A stretch of 64,000 bases of DNA, taken from positions 4,588,001 to 4,652,000 of the forward strand of contig JAGUCH010000004.1 of NCBI GenBank assembly GCA_019096065.1, read 5' to 3'. Shown here one piece after another: positions 53,113 to 64,000 of the stretch (positions within the stretch are counted from its first letter, which is position 1; the number at the start of each line of letters is the position of its first letter). The position numbers and the translations under genes are program-made. The notes beneath the pieces are model-generated. The model did no database searches. It saw nothing but the letters and a program-made list of their open reading frames with translations, and was not told the origin of the DNA. Source of the DNA: Paracyclopina nana (lineage: Eukaryota > Arthropoda > Copepoda > Cyclopoida > Cyclopettidae).

Positions 53113-54301
53113 GCTTTTGGCACCTCAAAAAGTTAGCTGCCAAACTAGAACTTTATATTGTAGAAGAACAGTAGCATATAATGCACCTGTTCGCAAGAAT
53201 ATGAGGGCCTTTAAAGACAACAAGTGTAGCAAATGCGATACATCATGATGGAATTACCCTCACGAAATTCATTTGAATAAAATTGTCGGCTGGCCTTGAT
53301 CTCATATATAATAGTGAGCTGAAACAACAGCATTGACTCTTTCCGTGCAAAGCCACTTCCGACGCTCACCTTATAATGTCAAGCCTGATTTTCTTTATGA
53401 AGTTGCCTTGCAAAAAAAATCGTGACATTGTGGGATACCCCAGAGTTATATAGTTACACGTACAGTGCGCATAGAGTATTTTTTGACAATAAATGATTCT
53501 ACATTGATGCACTTCCTGCTTGAATAAGAAGCCGGGTACATTTTTGAGTATGTCTAATTCAGGAAATGGTGCAATGGGTGTTGCGCCAGCCAATGTGGCT
53601 ACATAGCTTCATGCTCTCAGGTCAGGAATCTTAAAATCTGCTTCCTTAGCACCGCAACGCTCACGTGGTATAGATAAAACCAATTCAGCTACAAAAGCAC
53701 AGTGGGAATAATTGCTCCCAAACCGTTTGGCAATTTTCATAAAATCACTGAATAATTTATAGTTGAACACTTTCAGCGTTTTTCACCGTAATTTTAACGG
53801 TGTTTCAACATTTAATAGTGCACATTGTGGCATAGCTAAGACAAGTGTAACAACACAAATCTTTGCTTTACCTCGCTTCGCACATGATACACACACGCCC
53901 TCTTCGCAGTTCAGCTCTTGGTTGCTAAAAGTCATCCCCTGAGCAGATCTGAAACAGTTTCATTCCTTTTTGATCGCTCCAGGGTGACAGTAGTAAAAGA
54001 TACTCAGGTAAGGCTAATTCGCCAATAAAGTTGCTACTCAAAGCCAACATATTTTTTAAAATAAATTGGTATAAGGTTATTTGACTTAATTTAGAAGCAT
54101 CAACAATTATACGATAATAAATAAATTCAATAAGTGTGATTTTGTCTGCTATCTGAATAATATGGCAAATTGTTGCATTTGCGGACTTCTATTACACTTA
54201 CATAGATGCTAACAAATTGCTATGTATAGAAATCAAGGAAGCTTGTTGATCTTCTTGGCACGTAGCACTTAATTTTATAGTATGTATATGCTAATTTGCT
54301 C
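53113..54301. other. Divergent intergenic region Rab27 / Pro-rich gene
   Basis: About 1.2 kb, AT-rich, lying between two genes transcribed away from each other. No gene or repeat was supported. Confidence 0.55.
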
Positions 54302-54309
54302 TATTTAAG
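54302..54309 (+). promoter_or_regulatory. TATA-like box of the Pro-rich secreted gene
   Basis: TATTTAAG lies 57 bp upstream of the ATG, the only TATA-like motif at a suitable distance. Confidence 0.5.
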
Positions 54310-54358
54310 CACCGTATTTTTCCCATAGCAGTAAAGTGATTGGAATAATTTTAGGACA

Positions 54359-54805
54359 ATGAAGTCATTCATCTGCGTTTTGGCCGTTCTGGCTTCTGTG
54401 TCTGCTGACCATCCTGCACCTCACAGGCCTGGCCCATACCGTCCAGCACCTGCACCTTATCGCCCTGCACCTGCCCCTTACCGCCCGGCTCCTGCTCCCT
54501 ACAAACCCGCTCCAGCTCCTTACGTACCTGCTCCTTACGTGCCAGCACCTGCTCCTTACGAGCCCACACCTGCCCATTACAAACCTGCACCTGCTCCCTA
54601 CAAACCAGCTCCCTATGAGAGCTACGAAGACGAGCCTGTGTACAGGTGCCCCAACTATCCTTACTGTGATGATGCTCCTCATGCTCTTGGCCACCTTCAG
54701 TACGAAATTGAAGCTCTCAGGACCAGAGCTGCCGTTATTGAGGCCCATGGCGAGGCTCTTGCCCGCCAAGAGCCCAACAGACCATTTGTTGGCCATGTCT
54801 ACTGA
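54359..54805 (+). CDS. Secreted Pro/Ala/Tyr-repeat protein, cuticle- or matrix-like
   Basis: 148 aa in one exon. A signal peptide (residues 1-16, ending SVSA) precedes about ten tandem copies of APAPY(R/K/V/E)P, residues 20-85. An acidic linker, a CPNYPYC cysteine pair and an Ala/Glu-rich amphipathic helix follow. The Pro-Ala-Tyr repeats recall structural proteins of cuticle, eggshell or peritrophic matrix, where Tyr can be cross-linked; this role is an inference. No Rebers-Riddiford chitin-binding motif was seen. A TATA-like box lies upstream and AATAAA at 54856. Confidence 0.8.
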   Translation: MKSFICVLAVLASVSADHPAPHRPGPYRPAPAPYRPAPAPYRPAPAPYKPAPAPYVPAPYVPAPAPYEPTPAHYKPAPAPYKPAPYESYEDEPVYRCPNYPYCDDAPHALGHLQYEIEALRTRAAVIEAHGEALARQEPNRPFVGHVY

Positions 54806-54855
54806 AAGGGTGATTTTGCTACAATCCTTATTTATTCATTGTCCTGGCTGTTACA

Positions 54856-54861
54856 AATAAA
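54856..54861 (+). terminator. Poly(A) signal of the Pro-rich gene
   Basis: AATAAA lies 50 nt after the stop codon at 54805. Confidence 0.75.
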
Positions 54862-55515
54862 TCACTCAGTCGTTTATTTTCGATTTAAAACATTGAAAAT
54901 GGCACATTTTTGTCTTGAACCAAGACAACAATATAACAACAGAAAAAGTAGGCTCCTCGTTCAATCTTCTGCCAAGCACTCATATCATTTCGCAATCATG
55001 ACTGAATCAGTTTTGTCCTTGAGCAAAATCACTATGTCTTTTTGAAACGCACTATATTCACTGGTTGTTAGCAAATAATTCCATTGATTAGATTGGAATA
55101 CGTTTAGACTCACGGTGCTGTTGCAGCCTTGCCATCATTGCTTGGTCGTGGTACATTTGGTTATTATTCATTGTAGCTTGACGGCGTTGGCTTTTGCAGG
55201 CACCAGCTTCTACTTGCTGATCCTGTAATATGAATTGGTGAATTAAATGAATTTATGGTAAGATAATTTTGATTTGTAATATCTGCACCATTTTAATTGT
55301 GTATTACTTGTACACCTTTGGTCATGTCCATGTGCTATATAATCTGTGTGTTACTTGAAATAGTATACATGTCCAATTTCCCAAGTTCGAGTCTAACCTT
55401 CCAAGAAAGGAATTTTGAAGCTATCCAACATTGGCAACCGAAGAAGATTGACACAGTTCCACAGTGCTTTCTAGTCTAAGTGATATCACATGCATAGACG
55501 GGAATAGATAGAGGT
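54862..55515. other. Convergent intergenic region
   Basis: About 650 bp between two converging genes. No gene was seen; it probably holds the 3' UTR of the DOMON/SEA gene. Confidence 0.5.
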
Positions 55516-58500
55516 CTAAAAGTTAACTTCGTCGCTATAGTCTACGAAAACCCTAAACGGCTGTCGGCTCTCATACTTTCTCTGAGATGGCATGAAGTAA
55601 TGGTCCGGAGCAAAGTCTGAAGGTAGATGGTGGCCAGACGGCCGGCTCTGATAGCCCCGTCTATCGTAGGAACCATATCCTGGAGGAGGTGGAGCTCCAT
55701 AGCCATTAGTTGGCCTAGGCAGGCTGTAGCCTGAGGGAGGACCGCGAGAGTAGCCTCCAGAGGCTCTTGGCCTTTGAAGAGACCCATTGTGATGAGATGC
55801 CATTTGAGGGTGGACCCTGTTACCCGGAGGGAGTGGAGGCATGCCCCTGGGGTCTTGTTCGAAGGGTTCGTATGCGTAATTTGTGTGATGTTGGCCGTTT
55901 CCGGAGGCTGCGTAGTCTTTCCATGAGGAGGGGGGCATCAGTTTGTCCTGTTTGTGTGTATAATTTAACTATAAGAGTACAAATGTTTTTGTTGGTTGCT
56001 AATATTGCCTTAATTTAAATGCTGGGACTATGATATGTGAAATATATGTGATGGCATATGGTGTGCTCTAAGGATATTGTGGCTCAAAGGATACAGGGAC
56101 ATGCTTATGCAAATGGAGCTCAAAATACTCAAGGCATTGAATTGTGTAATAAAAAATAATTTACAAACCTTGCTGCCCGTGGAAGGCTTTTTGGCCATCT
56201 TGTAAATTGTACAGCTTGCCTGAATGACTGCCACAAGGACCAGTGCAGCAATGCAAGCAATCACTATGTACAATTTTGTGCTGGAGAGGAACCCACCAAG
56301 TTCACCCTCAGTGGTTTCTTCAGTTCGAGGCTCAGTAGCAACTGCAAGTATAACAATTCATGATCTGTAATGTCTTTTTAAAAAAATATTCAATTAGTTA
56401 CTTGGAGCTCGCATGGTCAAGGATTGAGGGTCAATTCTGAGACTTCCGACATTGCCACCTTTAGCAGTTTCCTCTAGAGCTTTTTCAACAGTCATGCCCT
56501 CGGATTCGTTGCCCTCGTACTCAGACTTGTCCACAATGACAATCATCTCAGCCACAAATTCTCCAAAGTCATCGCTATGGTATAAATGTCATTTTTCTAT
56601 GCAAGTAGAAATAAAAAGTAGTAGCTATAGTAACCTTTTGAACTTGGTGATCATGACATCTTGGAAACCAGGTACCGTTTTCAAAGGAGTCAAATCTCTG
56701 AGGCTTTTGGAGATTCTGACTTGCAGATCAGTGTATTCTTTGGTGCCCCTTACAGGCAATTGGTAGCTCTCTCCCAATTCCACAAATTTCAAGCTAGCCT
56801 GGTAGTGCAGTTGAACAGGTCTTGGAGTTGTGGTGAAAGTTGGTTTTCCATCAGCATCCCTGCAGTTCCGAATGAAAACTCTCTGTGATGAAGGGATGGG
56901 TGTCTCTTCATGCTTCCTCAGCTTTTTGTTGACTCCGTTGAACTTTCCTCCTCTGACAGGGAAGATCATGTACATGCCCTTGTCGTCTGTGAAGGCAACA
57001 TCTTGGTTATCATTGGTGTTTCTGGGCCTGGAGAATTTTAAGGTGGTGATGCCATCTTCAATCTTGCCCTCGAGTTTCGATAAATCTTGGCTAGCTTCCA
57101 GGATGGGTTGCAAGTACCCTGTGGTCCACATGTCCATAATGAAAAATCGGCCATTGGATTCCACGAAGCCGATAACAGCATCAGTTAAGCTCTGTAAGTA
57201 ATATTGAGATATCAATCAAAATTCATGAACATGTATTCATGAATTAGTAAACAACCGCAGCGTAACCAGTGATATTAATTTTGACGCATAACTTGTCTGA
57301 GTTGTTCGCCTGGATATCATAGAGAGCGGAAGATTTCCAGCGCACGCTACTGAGCAAATCGCGAAGGTCAAAATCTAAGTTAACGCAAATTTAAAAATAT
57401 ACACGTCACACAACCTCAAGTACATAAGTTTGACCTTTGCAATTTTTCGAGCGTTCGCTATGGTCTCAGCTTACTAAAACTTCCGCTCTCTATTTATATC
57501 CAGTCGACCTAGTTGTCTCTCAGACTAGAGCTCAAGCCCAAAAACAGCCACTAGCTTGGGCTGGAAAATTCCCCAAACAGCTACATTTTAGTTGGTTAGA
57601 AATATTTTCTTCATGATGAAATTAAATACCATGACGATATGAAAAAACTTTCTGGCAGTTAATTTAGTGCATGAAGTAATATTCTGAGCAAGCAAAAATT
57701 CAAGTCAAGTTGGCCTTTTTGTTGCATAAAAGCTGCATCTGGTTGCACTGAACAACAATAACAATTGTTTTGCGCTATTCAATTTTCCCGCCAAATTGAA
57801 TGAGTTAGCTGAGCTCACAGCTGATGCCCTGAGCCGCTGACAGAGTCGCCCATAAAAGGTTCAAAACACAGGGAAAGTGAAAAAAATTGTGGTGTCATCG
57901 GTCACCAACATTAGCCGAAACTCAAAAATATAAGTGATCAGCGTTCATAGAGTATGTTACCATTTGAGGAGTGTCTGAGAATCCAATTCCTGTCCATTTG
58001 TCGGTATGAGTGGACTCGATGTGGAAATCAATCATGTCCGAGTTTTCATCGTATTGCCAGCGAGCGAAGTATTCGCAAGTTTTGTCGCCAGTGTTGCAAG
58101 TCCGTGGATATTTCCACTCTCCGCCGCAGAAACCGAGAGCATTTCCAGCATCTCTGCCAATGCTGAGCTTAACCTCGTCGTAAAAATTCATGGTAACTAC
58201 GCCTCGATTTTTCTTTCCGTGATACTTGAGCTCGTCAGGCTTATAAAAGTTTGGAATGGATGGAGTGCCTTTCTCCAATCCTGAACTGGGTTGATGTGAA
58301 TAATCTCCTGGTTCTTGGCCGACTGCCCAAATGACGTGCATGTTTTCGTTCACGATGTCATGGTCACTGAAGCCGTTGCCTTTCAGCTTTTTTCTGAACA
58401 TGATCACCGTCTCTCCGTCACGCTCCCAACCAGCGGCTGCGGTTAAATCATTCGTGCCACCCCAGAAAGTATCTCTGCGAGGTGTTGACCTGTCACGCGT

Positions 58501-61500
58501 GTAGTAGTCCCAGATTCGTGACGAATCTCCGTTCGCCATTCCTATGACAATGTCAGTGCAGTCCATGGCGTGAAATTCGCCCCTAGGTGTGAAGGTAGCA
58601 TCTTTTCCTTCGATGCCTGGTTCGGCTTGCGCATCCCCTGACAAGTCTGATTCAGCCTCTGATTCAGCCTCTGACTCTGCTTCTGATTCAGCCTCTGATT
58701 CAGCTTCAGCTTCTGACTCTGCTTCTGATTCAGCCTCTGATTCAGCTTCCGCTTCTGACTCTGCTTCTGATTCAGCCACGGATTCAGCTTCTGATTCAGC
58801 CTCTGACTCGGCGTCAACTGTCACCTCAGTTGTAGTTTCGGAATACGATTCGTCTTCAGATTGTTGTGCTGCAAGAAAGATCCATGAAAAAAATTTCATA
58901 TGAAAGAAGAAAACATGTGTCAGACCGCACCTTTATCGCCTGGCTCTTGGGTGGTAAATTCTTCGTCTTCAATTTCGTTGAGAAGACCTATGTGGCAGAA
59001 GAAAGTGAGAGATCAACATTTTTATCGAGAAAATTCGTAATTTGACGAATACCTTCTTCCTCAGCTGCCTGTCTCCTCTTTCGCCTGTGTGCCACGCTGA
59101 CACTATGCGTCCGGTAGCCAATGCTGACATCGATGCTCTTGTTGATGACTCGTCTAGCTTTCCTGGTGATTGCCTTCAAGCTTGGGTCTCCTTCATCTGC
59201 AGCCTCGGCCTCGGCTTCGCCAGGCTCTTCCTCGTCCAGAGTCTTACTTTCAACTTCACCCTCTGCCTCGGCCTCACTTTGGCCACCGACTTCCTCGTCA
59301 TCCGAAACCTCTGGCCTTGCAGATTTTTCCTCCCTCCACAATGACCTGGCCGCCTCACTTTTGTCATACAGTTTAGGGTAAATTTGACACTGCTTGGTGG
59401 CCGATTTGGGTCGCCAGCCGATGGCAGCATAGCCCGTTCCCTTCACCTTCATGGCAACTTCAATCTCTTGCGTATCTCGGATAATCCTCCAGAAGAGCGT
59501 GTATCCCGGATTGATTTCTCTCTTGGTGTAGAGTCCCTCAAATAGCTCGGTTTCTTTGAGCGGAGACTCTGAAAAAATGGTAAAAATGGCAAGTGCATTA
59601 AACTGCTTCATGGTATCAGCAAAGGTTATCTGCGTACCCTGAGCGCATCCAGGGCCAAAGTAGCCAAGGTGGCAAAAACATTGCTTCCTTGGTGCGGTGG
59701 TTGCATCCACATCTATGCATCTCCCCCGTTTCCCGCAGTCATCATCTTTGATGCACTCATCCTGGTATTGGCACCTATCCCCATAATAGAGGCGATCGCA
59801 TCGGCACCTTCCTGCCAGCGCTCTTCCATGGCCGGAGCAATCCTCGGCATATTGTCCTGGTGGGACAATATCAACGTCGGCGCATGACCAAAACAGATAC
59901 TTGGAGCTCCACTCCAGAGCTTGCCTGACCAGCCTGATGGTGCAATCTTGGCATTGCAAGTCGTCAGGTATTTCCACTTGGTACGTTTGTGCTCTGTAAT
60001 TAATAGCATATTTTTTTTTCCTTAAGGAGGTGAGGTCAGCTTGGTCAGTCTCAAGATGCCGTTATCAGCCTTGAATCGAATGCGTTTAGTCATGTATATG
60101 GTATGTGAAAAGTTCATTCCAATTACTCTGGCACTAAAGAAGAGAATTTTTGTGGTTCCCAAGTTCAAGGTGAATTTCTCATCATCATGAAATGAGGCGC
60201 CTTTTAGAGCAATCAAGATTTTCCTCTCGCCATGAAAACAATGCGGGCAAGAAAAAAGGTTTTCCTTTTCGGCATTTCTGCCATTGTTTCAAATGATATC
60301 CTTGATGATGAGTTGTTTGCGCCGAATGTATAAATTCTTACTTTCAGCCAATGCAATATGAGAATGCCAAGCTTGGATATTGAGTTTGAAAGGAGCCCTC
60401 GTGAAAATTGCGTCATGAGGAAAAATATTCGAATGGCTCCAAATTGGCTCACGACTCGCTTTGCATATTGGAGGGGGCGTGAACTTTGATCTATGTATAG
60501 GCTTACGTGGTGTCTCCTGTGACGTATTTCTCATCATCTGTGGAGGGTGTTAGATCGCGTACGTGTTTCTCATTGGCATCAAGCAATTCGAGACGGAACC
60601 CGCCCTGATGGGGGTATCCCAAGTGCCAAGTGACATTGAAAGTCGACCCGGCCTTGATAGTCGTTTTGACATCGCCTGCAACGAAAATGAAGGATTTTTT
60701 TCATAAACGATATTCCGCTACATTTTCACACGCGAGTGTGGTAAACATGGCAATTTTCACACCTTAGCGAAAATTAGTAAATCAAACAAAATTAGTAAAT
60801 TTACCCGCCAATTAAATATAATTAAAAGATTCGAAGTGCTCTATTAAAGATAACAGCAAAATAATTGAGACATGCTAACAGAATGAGTGCGCTTGGCTGC
60901 AACCAAATAAAAACCAATTTCCGGCTTTGCTATCAAAGCGTTTAAATGTCACAATTGACTTCCTGCAAGATAAAGCGCGTACGTACGTCGTAATAATATT
61001 TTAGGTTGCAACTTTCTATTCTAAGCTAAAAGAGTCTCACGCTTTGGCTACTTATTCCAACCTCATGCTCATGAATGCCTGCCCCATGCTGAGTAGGACA
61101 GTATGAAAAATACCCATGATGCGCACATGACAATTTTTACCCCTCAGGCTCTTTTGTCTTTTGAAAAATTATTCCAGGCGCGTTGCAATCAAGGGGATTT
61201 TTTATGCATGCCTTGCTCCTTGCCACCCTACCTTTTATGGGTATATAAAATCGAGAAATCAGGGGCGTTAGATTAGGATCAACCACCAGTAGTTCTCGTA
61301 ACCTTGGGCCCAGCCCATCCATTTTTCAAAATTACTGTTCTTGGCGTTAGCATGGTAGTTGCGCAGAAGTATATTAGACTATAGTGAAAATGGATTTTCC
61401 TCTATATCCTAAATTGAAAAGAAGAAGATCCTCCTCCCATAGCACAGCGGTATCATTAATCAGCAAGCCAGGGATGATTCCATTTTTCATGGCCATTTAT

Positions 61501-63935
61501 CACTGATTTCCATTGGCCAAGTGCTACACATGATTGCTCAATATAAGGCAAACACATCATCAATCCAATGTGTGGATCTGATTGAAATTGCTGCATCTCG
61601 CATCGTTGCTATAAAAGTTTCCAAATACTAGGTATAGTAGTTTTACAGTTGTACGCACACTTTTTGCCATAACCTATCCCATCACGCTCGATGGAGCAAG
61701 TAGACAGCAATTAAATTACCAAATGATACATTGTCTTCAAAGCCACTGCAAGCGAAAATTGACGCGGTTAGATACGCACCTTATAGAAAGTATCGTAAGT
61801 TCATGCAGTGATCGTGCATTGTTTTACTCGATTTTTTCAACATACCCGTGAATAATTCGGTGCATGACCGAGCTATTGTCACCTTCTGGCATCGATATTT
61901 ACCGCTTTGCAATTTCATACTATACAGTTGGTGAAATTTCACTTGGTACATTCTATCATGTAGGCAATGGATTATTATTGATTTTGCAATTTTTCCGCTA
62001 ACACGCGTAGCACATATCCAATGTCCAATTCTACCTTGAACATGCCTTAACTTAGGTGATGCTCAATTTTTCTCTCCTTTGAGAAAACATCACGATGGAA
62101 TTGAGAGAAAGAATCGAACCAAAGATCGTGCTGTCCGCATTTGTAAGAAATACGTACCATTTATTGGGCACCATTCTTTGCTGTGAAGAGATGAAAGTGG
62201 ACTGGCTATTTTTGCCCATCGCCGTTAACTTTGAAGGGTCCAAGGATTATTTTGCAATCCTATCAAACCTCTGCATTTTCTGCATAAGCTAGTGTCTGTG
62301 TGTCAACTTGTGGAGGAATTTTTTTCTCACGTTACTACTTTGAAAGTGGAGAGAAATTCACCTTGGCCAAAAGTGTTTAATAATATCCTACTGTTTGTAT
62401 AATATATAGTTTATCATGGCGAGGAGACCCGCCCCCGTTTCTTTTCCCAACTTTGAACAATGAAGGCAAAATCAGAAGGGATTGCAATCAAGCTTGAGCT
62501 TGACTATGCGGCCGGCCAAAGATTGCTTGATTTTATCCGTTAATGGACTGTTAGTATGCTAATGCTGGCATTTGCCAAATTACGCATATACTATACATGC
62601 TACATGGATTTGATGGGCGCCGCATAAAAAGTTTCAAATGCTTACAACATCATCATTAATGTGCCAAGCTGTTCTGTAGACAAATGCTTCCAATTAAAAA
62701 GTACTAATAGGTCTTAAGGGTCAGCCATTAAAAATCCAATTGCATTCTGCTTTAAGGCCTTGGGAGCTGAGAAGTGTCTACAAGCTAAACAGGCACTCCA
62801 AGGAGTTGAACTTCCTCGATTGTTTGCGTTATATTCAGTTTACTGCCTTGGACGTGGGCTAAAAGGTCAACGAGTAATTTTCAAGACCAGAGAAAGGTTT
62901 TGGCGTGATATCAAGCCTCGCTGCACTTATGAGATTTACACCCACGAATTTTGGAAACTCGAGAGTCCAATCGCGAAGAGGCATTTTTTGCGCTCCAAGC
63001 CTAACTTGGTGAAAGTAGATATGGTATACCACCGCATAGGCAGTGTGTGTGTGAATGAAATTTCTTTCAATGCACCACAGCGCAAGTCTCGTCGTTTTTT
63101 AATAGCATGCGACCACAGGAAGCCAATGAAGAGGAAGATGTGAAAAATTCACTCTTGTCTAAATTATTAGTTCCAGTCTATTTAAGGATGTGCCGCATAT
63201 CGTGCACTTTTGCAAATTTGGATTTATAGTGTGCAAATTAAACTCTCTGTACAAGGGGAAGCCTAGCAAAAGTGGCTGAAAAGAGCAATTTTTTGATTGA
63301 TACCTCCTTTTTTGTGCTGATGAATTATTCACCTCAAGGCAATCGCTACATTCTGAAAATATGCCAGCAATTTCTTGAGACCGTAATCAAATTTTGCATT
63401 TTTTCCTGCAACCCGTTTCTTTTGCATGCCTTTTATCTTTGTGGTGTTTTGGATTGGCACGTTGACGCAGTTAAAGCTGGAGGAGAAATTTGACCAAACA
63501 TGCCGCGATGTTTACCATGTAGAAATCCCTGCCAGTTTTGAGTCAAATATGTCCTTTTCACTGCTTGGCTGCTGCGCAGCAGCTGTGCCACATTACGGTG
63601 TATTCTTCTAATTTGGCCGCACAATTGAATGTCGAAAAAACACGGAGAAACTGATTTTTGGTTGTCAAGCACTTTCTACATAATTATCCCCTGCGACGCA
63701 CATATTTTCTTCAATTAGTCGTCGTGTGATTATTCGTGCCTTAATCAATCATACATGACGAAAGCTTGTACTTACTCTTAGGCATTCCGCACGGTGGCCT
63801 TGTTCTGACATTGTCCAAAAAGTCCAAGTCATAGGAACGAGCTGGTGGGTAAGTTAAGCCGACATGAGCCGAGGAAAGCGGCAAAAAATTGGCTAAACAA
63901 AGAGTCACTGTCACAAATTTCAGCTTGAGCTCCAT
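55516..63935 (-). CDS. Membrane-tethered His-first (LPMO-like) / EGF / DOMON / SEA protein
   Basis: Predicted single-pass surface protein of 1166 aa. Exons on minus: 63776-63935, 60507-60675, 59638-59993, 59053-59568, 58931-58987, 57961-58868, 56635-57191, 56402-56574, 56169-56341 and 55516-55947; every phase agrees. Signal peptide 1-23 leaves His24 as mature N-terminus (HVGLTYPPARSYDLDFLD). With His71/His76 (TWHLGYPHQGG) and the FWSCADV end near 147 this resembles a copper His-brace module of LPMO or BIM1/X325 type. Two EGF-like modules follow (about 163-227). DOMON 1 is split: part one about 249-287, part two from about 515. DOMON 2 about 670-825, SEA-like about 845-960, TM about 989-1012, then a Pro/Gly/Tyr-rich tail. 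RRKRR near 390 is a possible furin site. An acceptor at 63975 suggests a non-coding first exon outside the window. Confidence 0.85.
57192..57960 (-). other. Intron of the DOMON/SEA gene
   Basis: 769 bp, AT-rich; no coding or repeat feature noticed. Confidence 0.7.
58632..58820 (-). repeat. Coding Glu/Ala/Ser hexanucleotide-type repeat
   Basis: Within the DOMON/SEA gene the minus strand repeats GCTGAATCAGAGGC-like units encoding (E/S)(A/E) runs for about 60 residues. The repeat lies inside DOMON 1, together with a second acidic stretch encoded at about 59200-59320. It is length-variable by nature and should be polymorphic. Confidence 0.9.
60676..63775 (-). other. 3.1 kb first coding intron of the DOMON/SEA gene
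   Basis: No nested gene is supportable. A plus-strand open stretch at 62760-63143 has no suitable ATG and no recognisable domain. The intron separates the exon for the His-first segment from the rest of that module. Confidence 0.6.
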
Positions 63936-64000
63936 TTTGCTTGCTTCTCTCCTTAAGACATGTTGAAGGTTACGCCTGCAAGAGGAGAAAATCAAAGATG

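Noticed and set aside
62760-63143. 127-codon plus-strand open stretch in the DOMON/SEA intron
   Set aside because: Begins at TTG, the first ATG is far inside, and no family is recognisable.
1-64000. CRISPR arrays, prophage or bacterial operons
   Set aside because: The window is spliced eukaryotic nuclear DNA. Tandem repeats seen are a minisatellite, a hexamer tract and coding repeats without spacer structure.

Overview
This is nuclear DNA of an animal, most likely an arthropod or a close ecdysozoan relative. The evidence is a secreted chitinase with a peritrophin-type chitin-binding domain, a Methuselah-like GPCR, a SmydA-type MYND-SET protein, a complete prickle gene ending in a CaaX box, and genes split by many 50-120 nt GT-AG introns. 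The species cannot be fixed from the sequence. No CRISPR, operon or bacterial feature is present. Gene models were built by hand from splice signals, reading-phase agreement and family motifs. No database search was run.

Layout. 1-5095: gene-free, with fold-backs, MITE-like repeats and a degenerate tRNA-like unit. 5096-8624 (+): Methuselah-like GPCR with a long Cys-rich ectodomain. 8727-11577 (+): SmydA-like methyltransferase, with a fold-back transposon in its last intron. 11677-21703 (-): Gi/o-like G-alpha gene whose first intron holds a young 7.5 kb Ty3/Gypsy-type LTR retrotransposon (13374-20865). 24490-25743 (+): intronless chitinase, tail to tail with the FTSJ1/Trm7 tRNA methyltransferase (25752-26725, -). 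27272-28432 (+): intronless BTB protein. 32487-45498 (+): prickle; its 9.4 kb first intron holds a hAT-type MITE, a minisatellite, another fold-back and a complete antisense CRAL-TRIO gene (35305-37029). 45861-50388 (+): CLCA-like membrane protein with degenerate protease and MIDAS motifs. 50542-52104 (-): unrecognised multi-pass membrane protein. 52254-53112 (-): Rab27-like GTPase. 54359-54805 (+): small secreted Pro-rich repeat protein. 55516-63935 (-): a 1166-aa single-pass membrane protein whose predicted mature N-terminus is histidine (LPMO/copper-module-like), followed by EGF-like modules, two DOMON domains (one split by an acidic repeat), a SEA domain, a TM helix and a Pro-rich tail.

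The genes do not form one pathway. Loose themes are membrane signalling and trafficking (GPCR, G-alpha, Rab27, Prickle) and the extracellular surface or cuticle (chitinase, Pro-rich protein, CLCA, His-brace/DOMON/SEA protein). The best candidates for something undescribed are the His-first DOMON/SEA protein and the retrotransposon, which has two extra single-TM ORFs in the env position laid out around clear splice signals.
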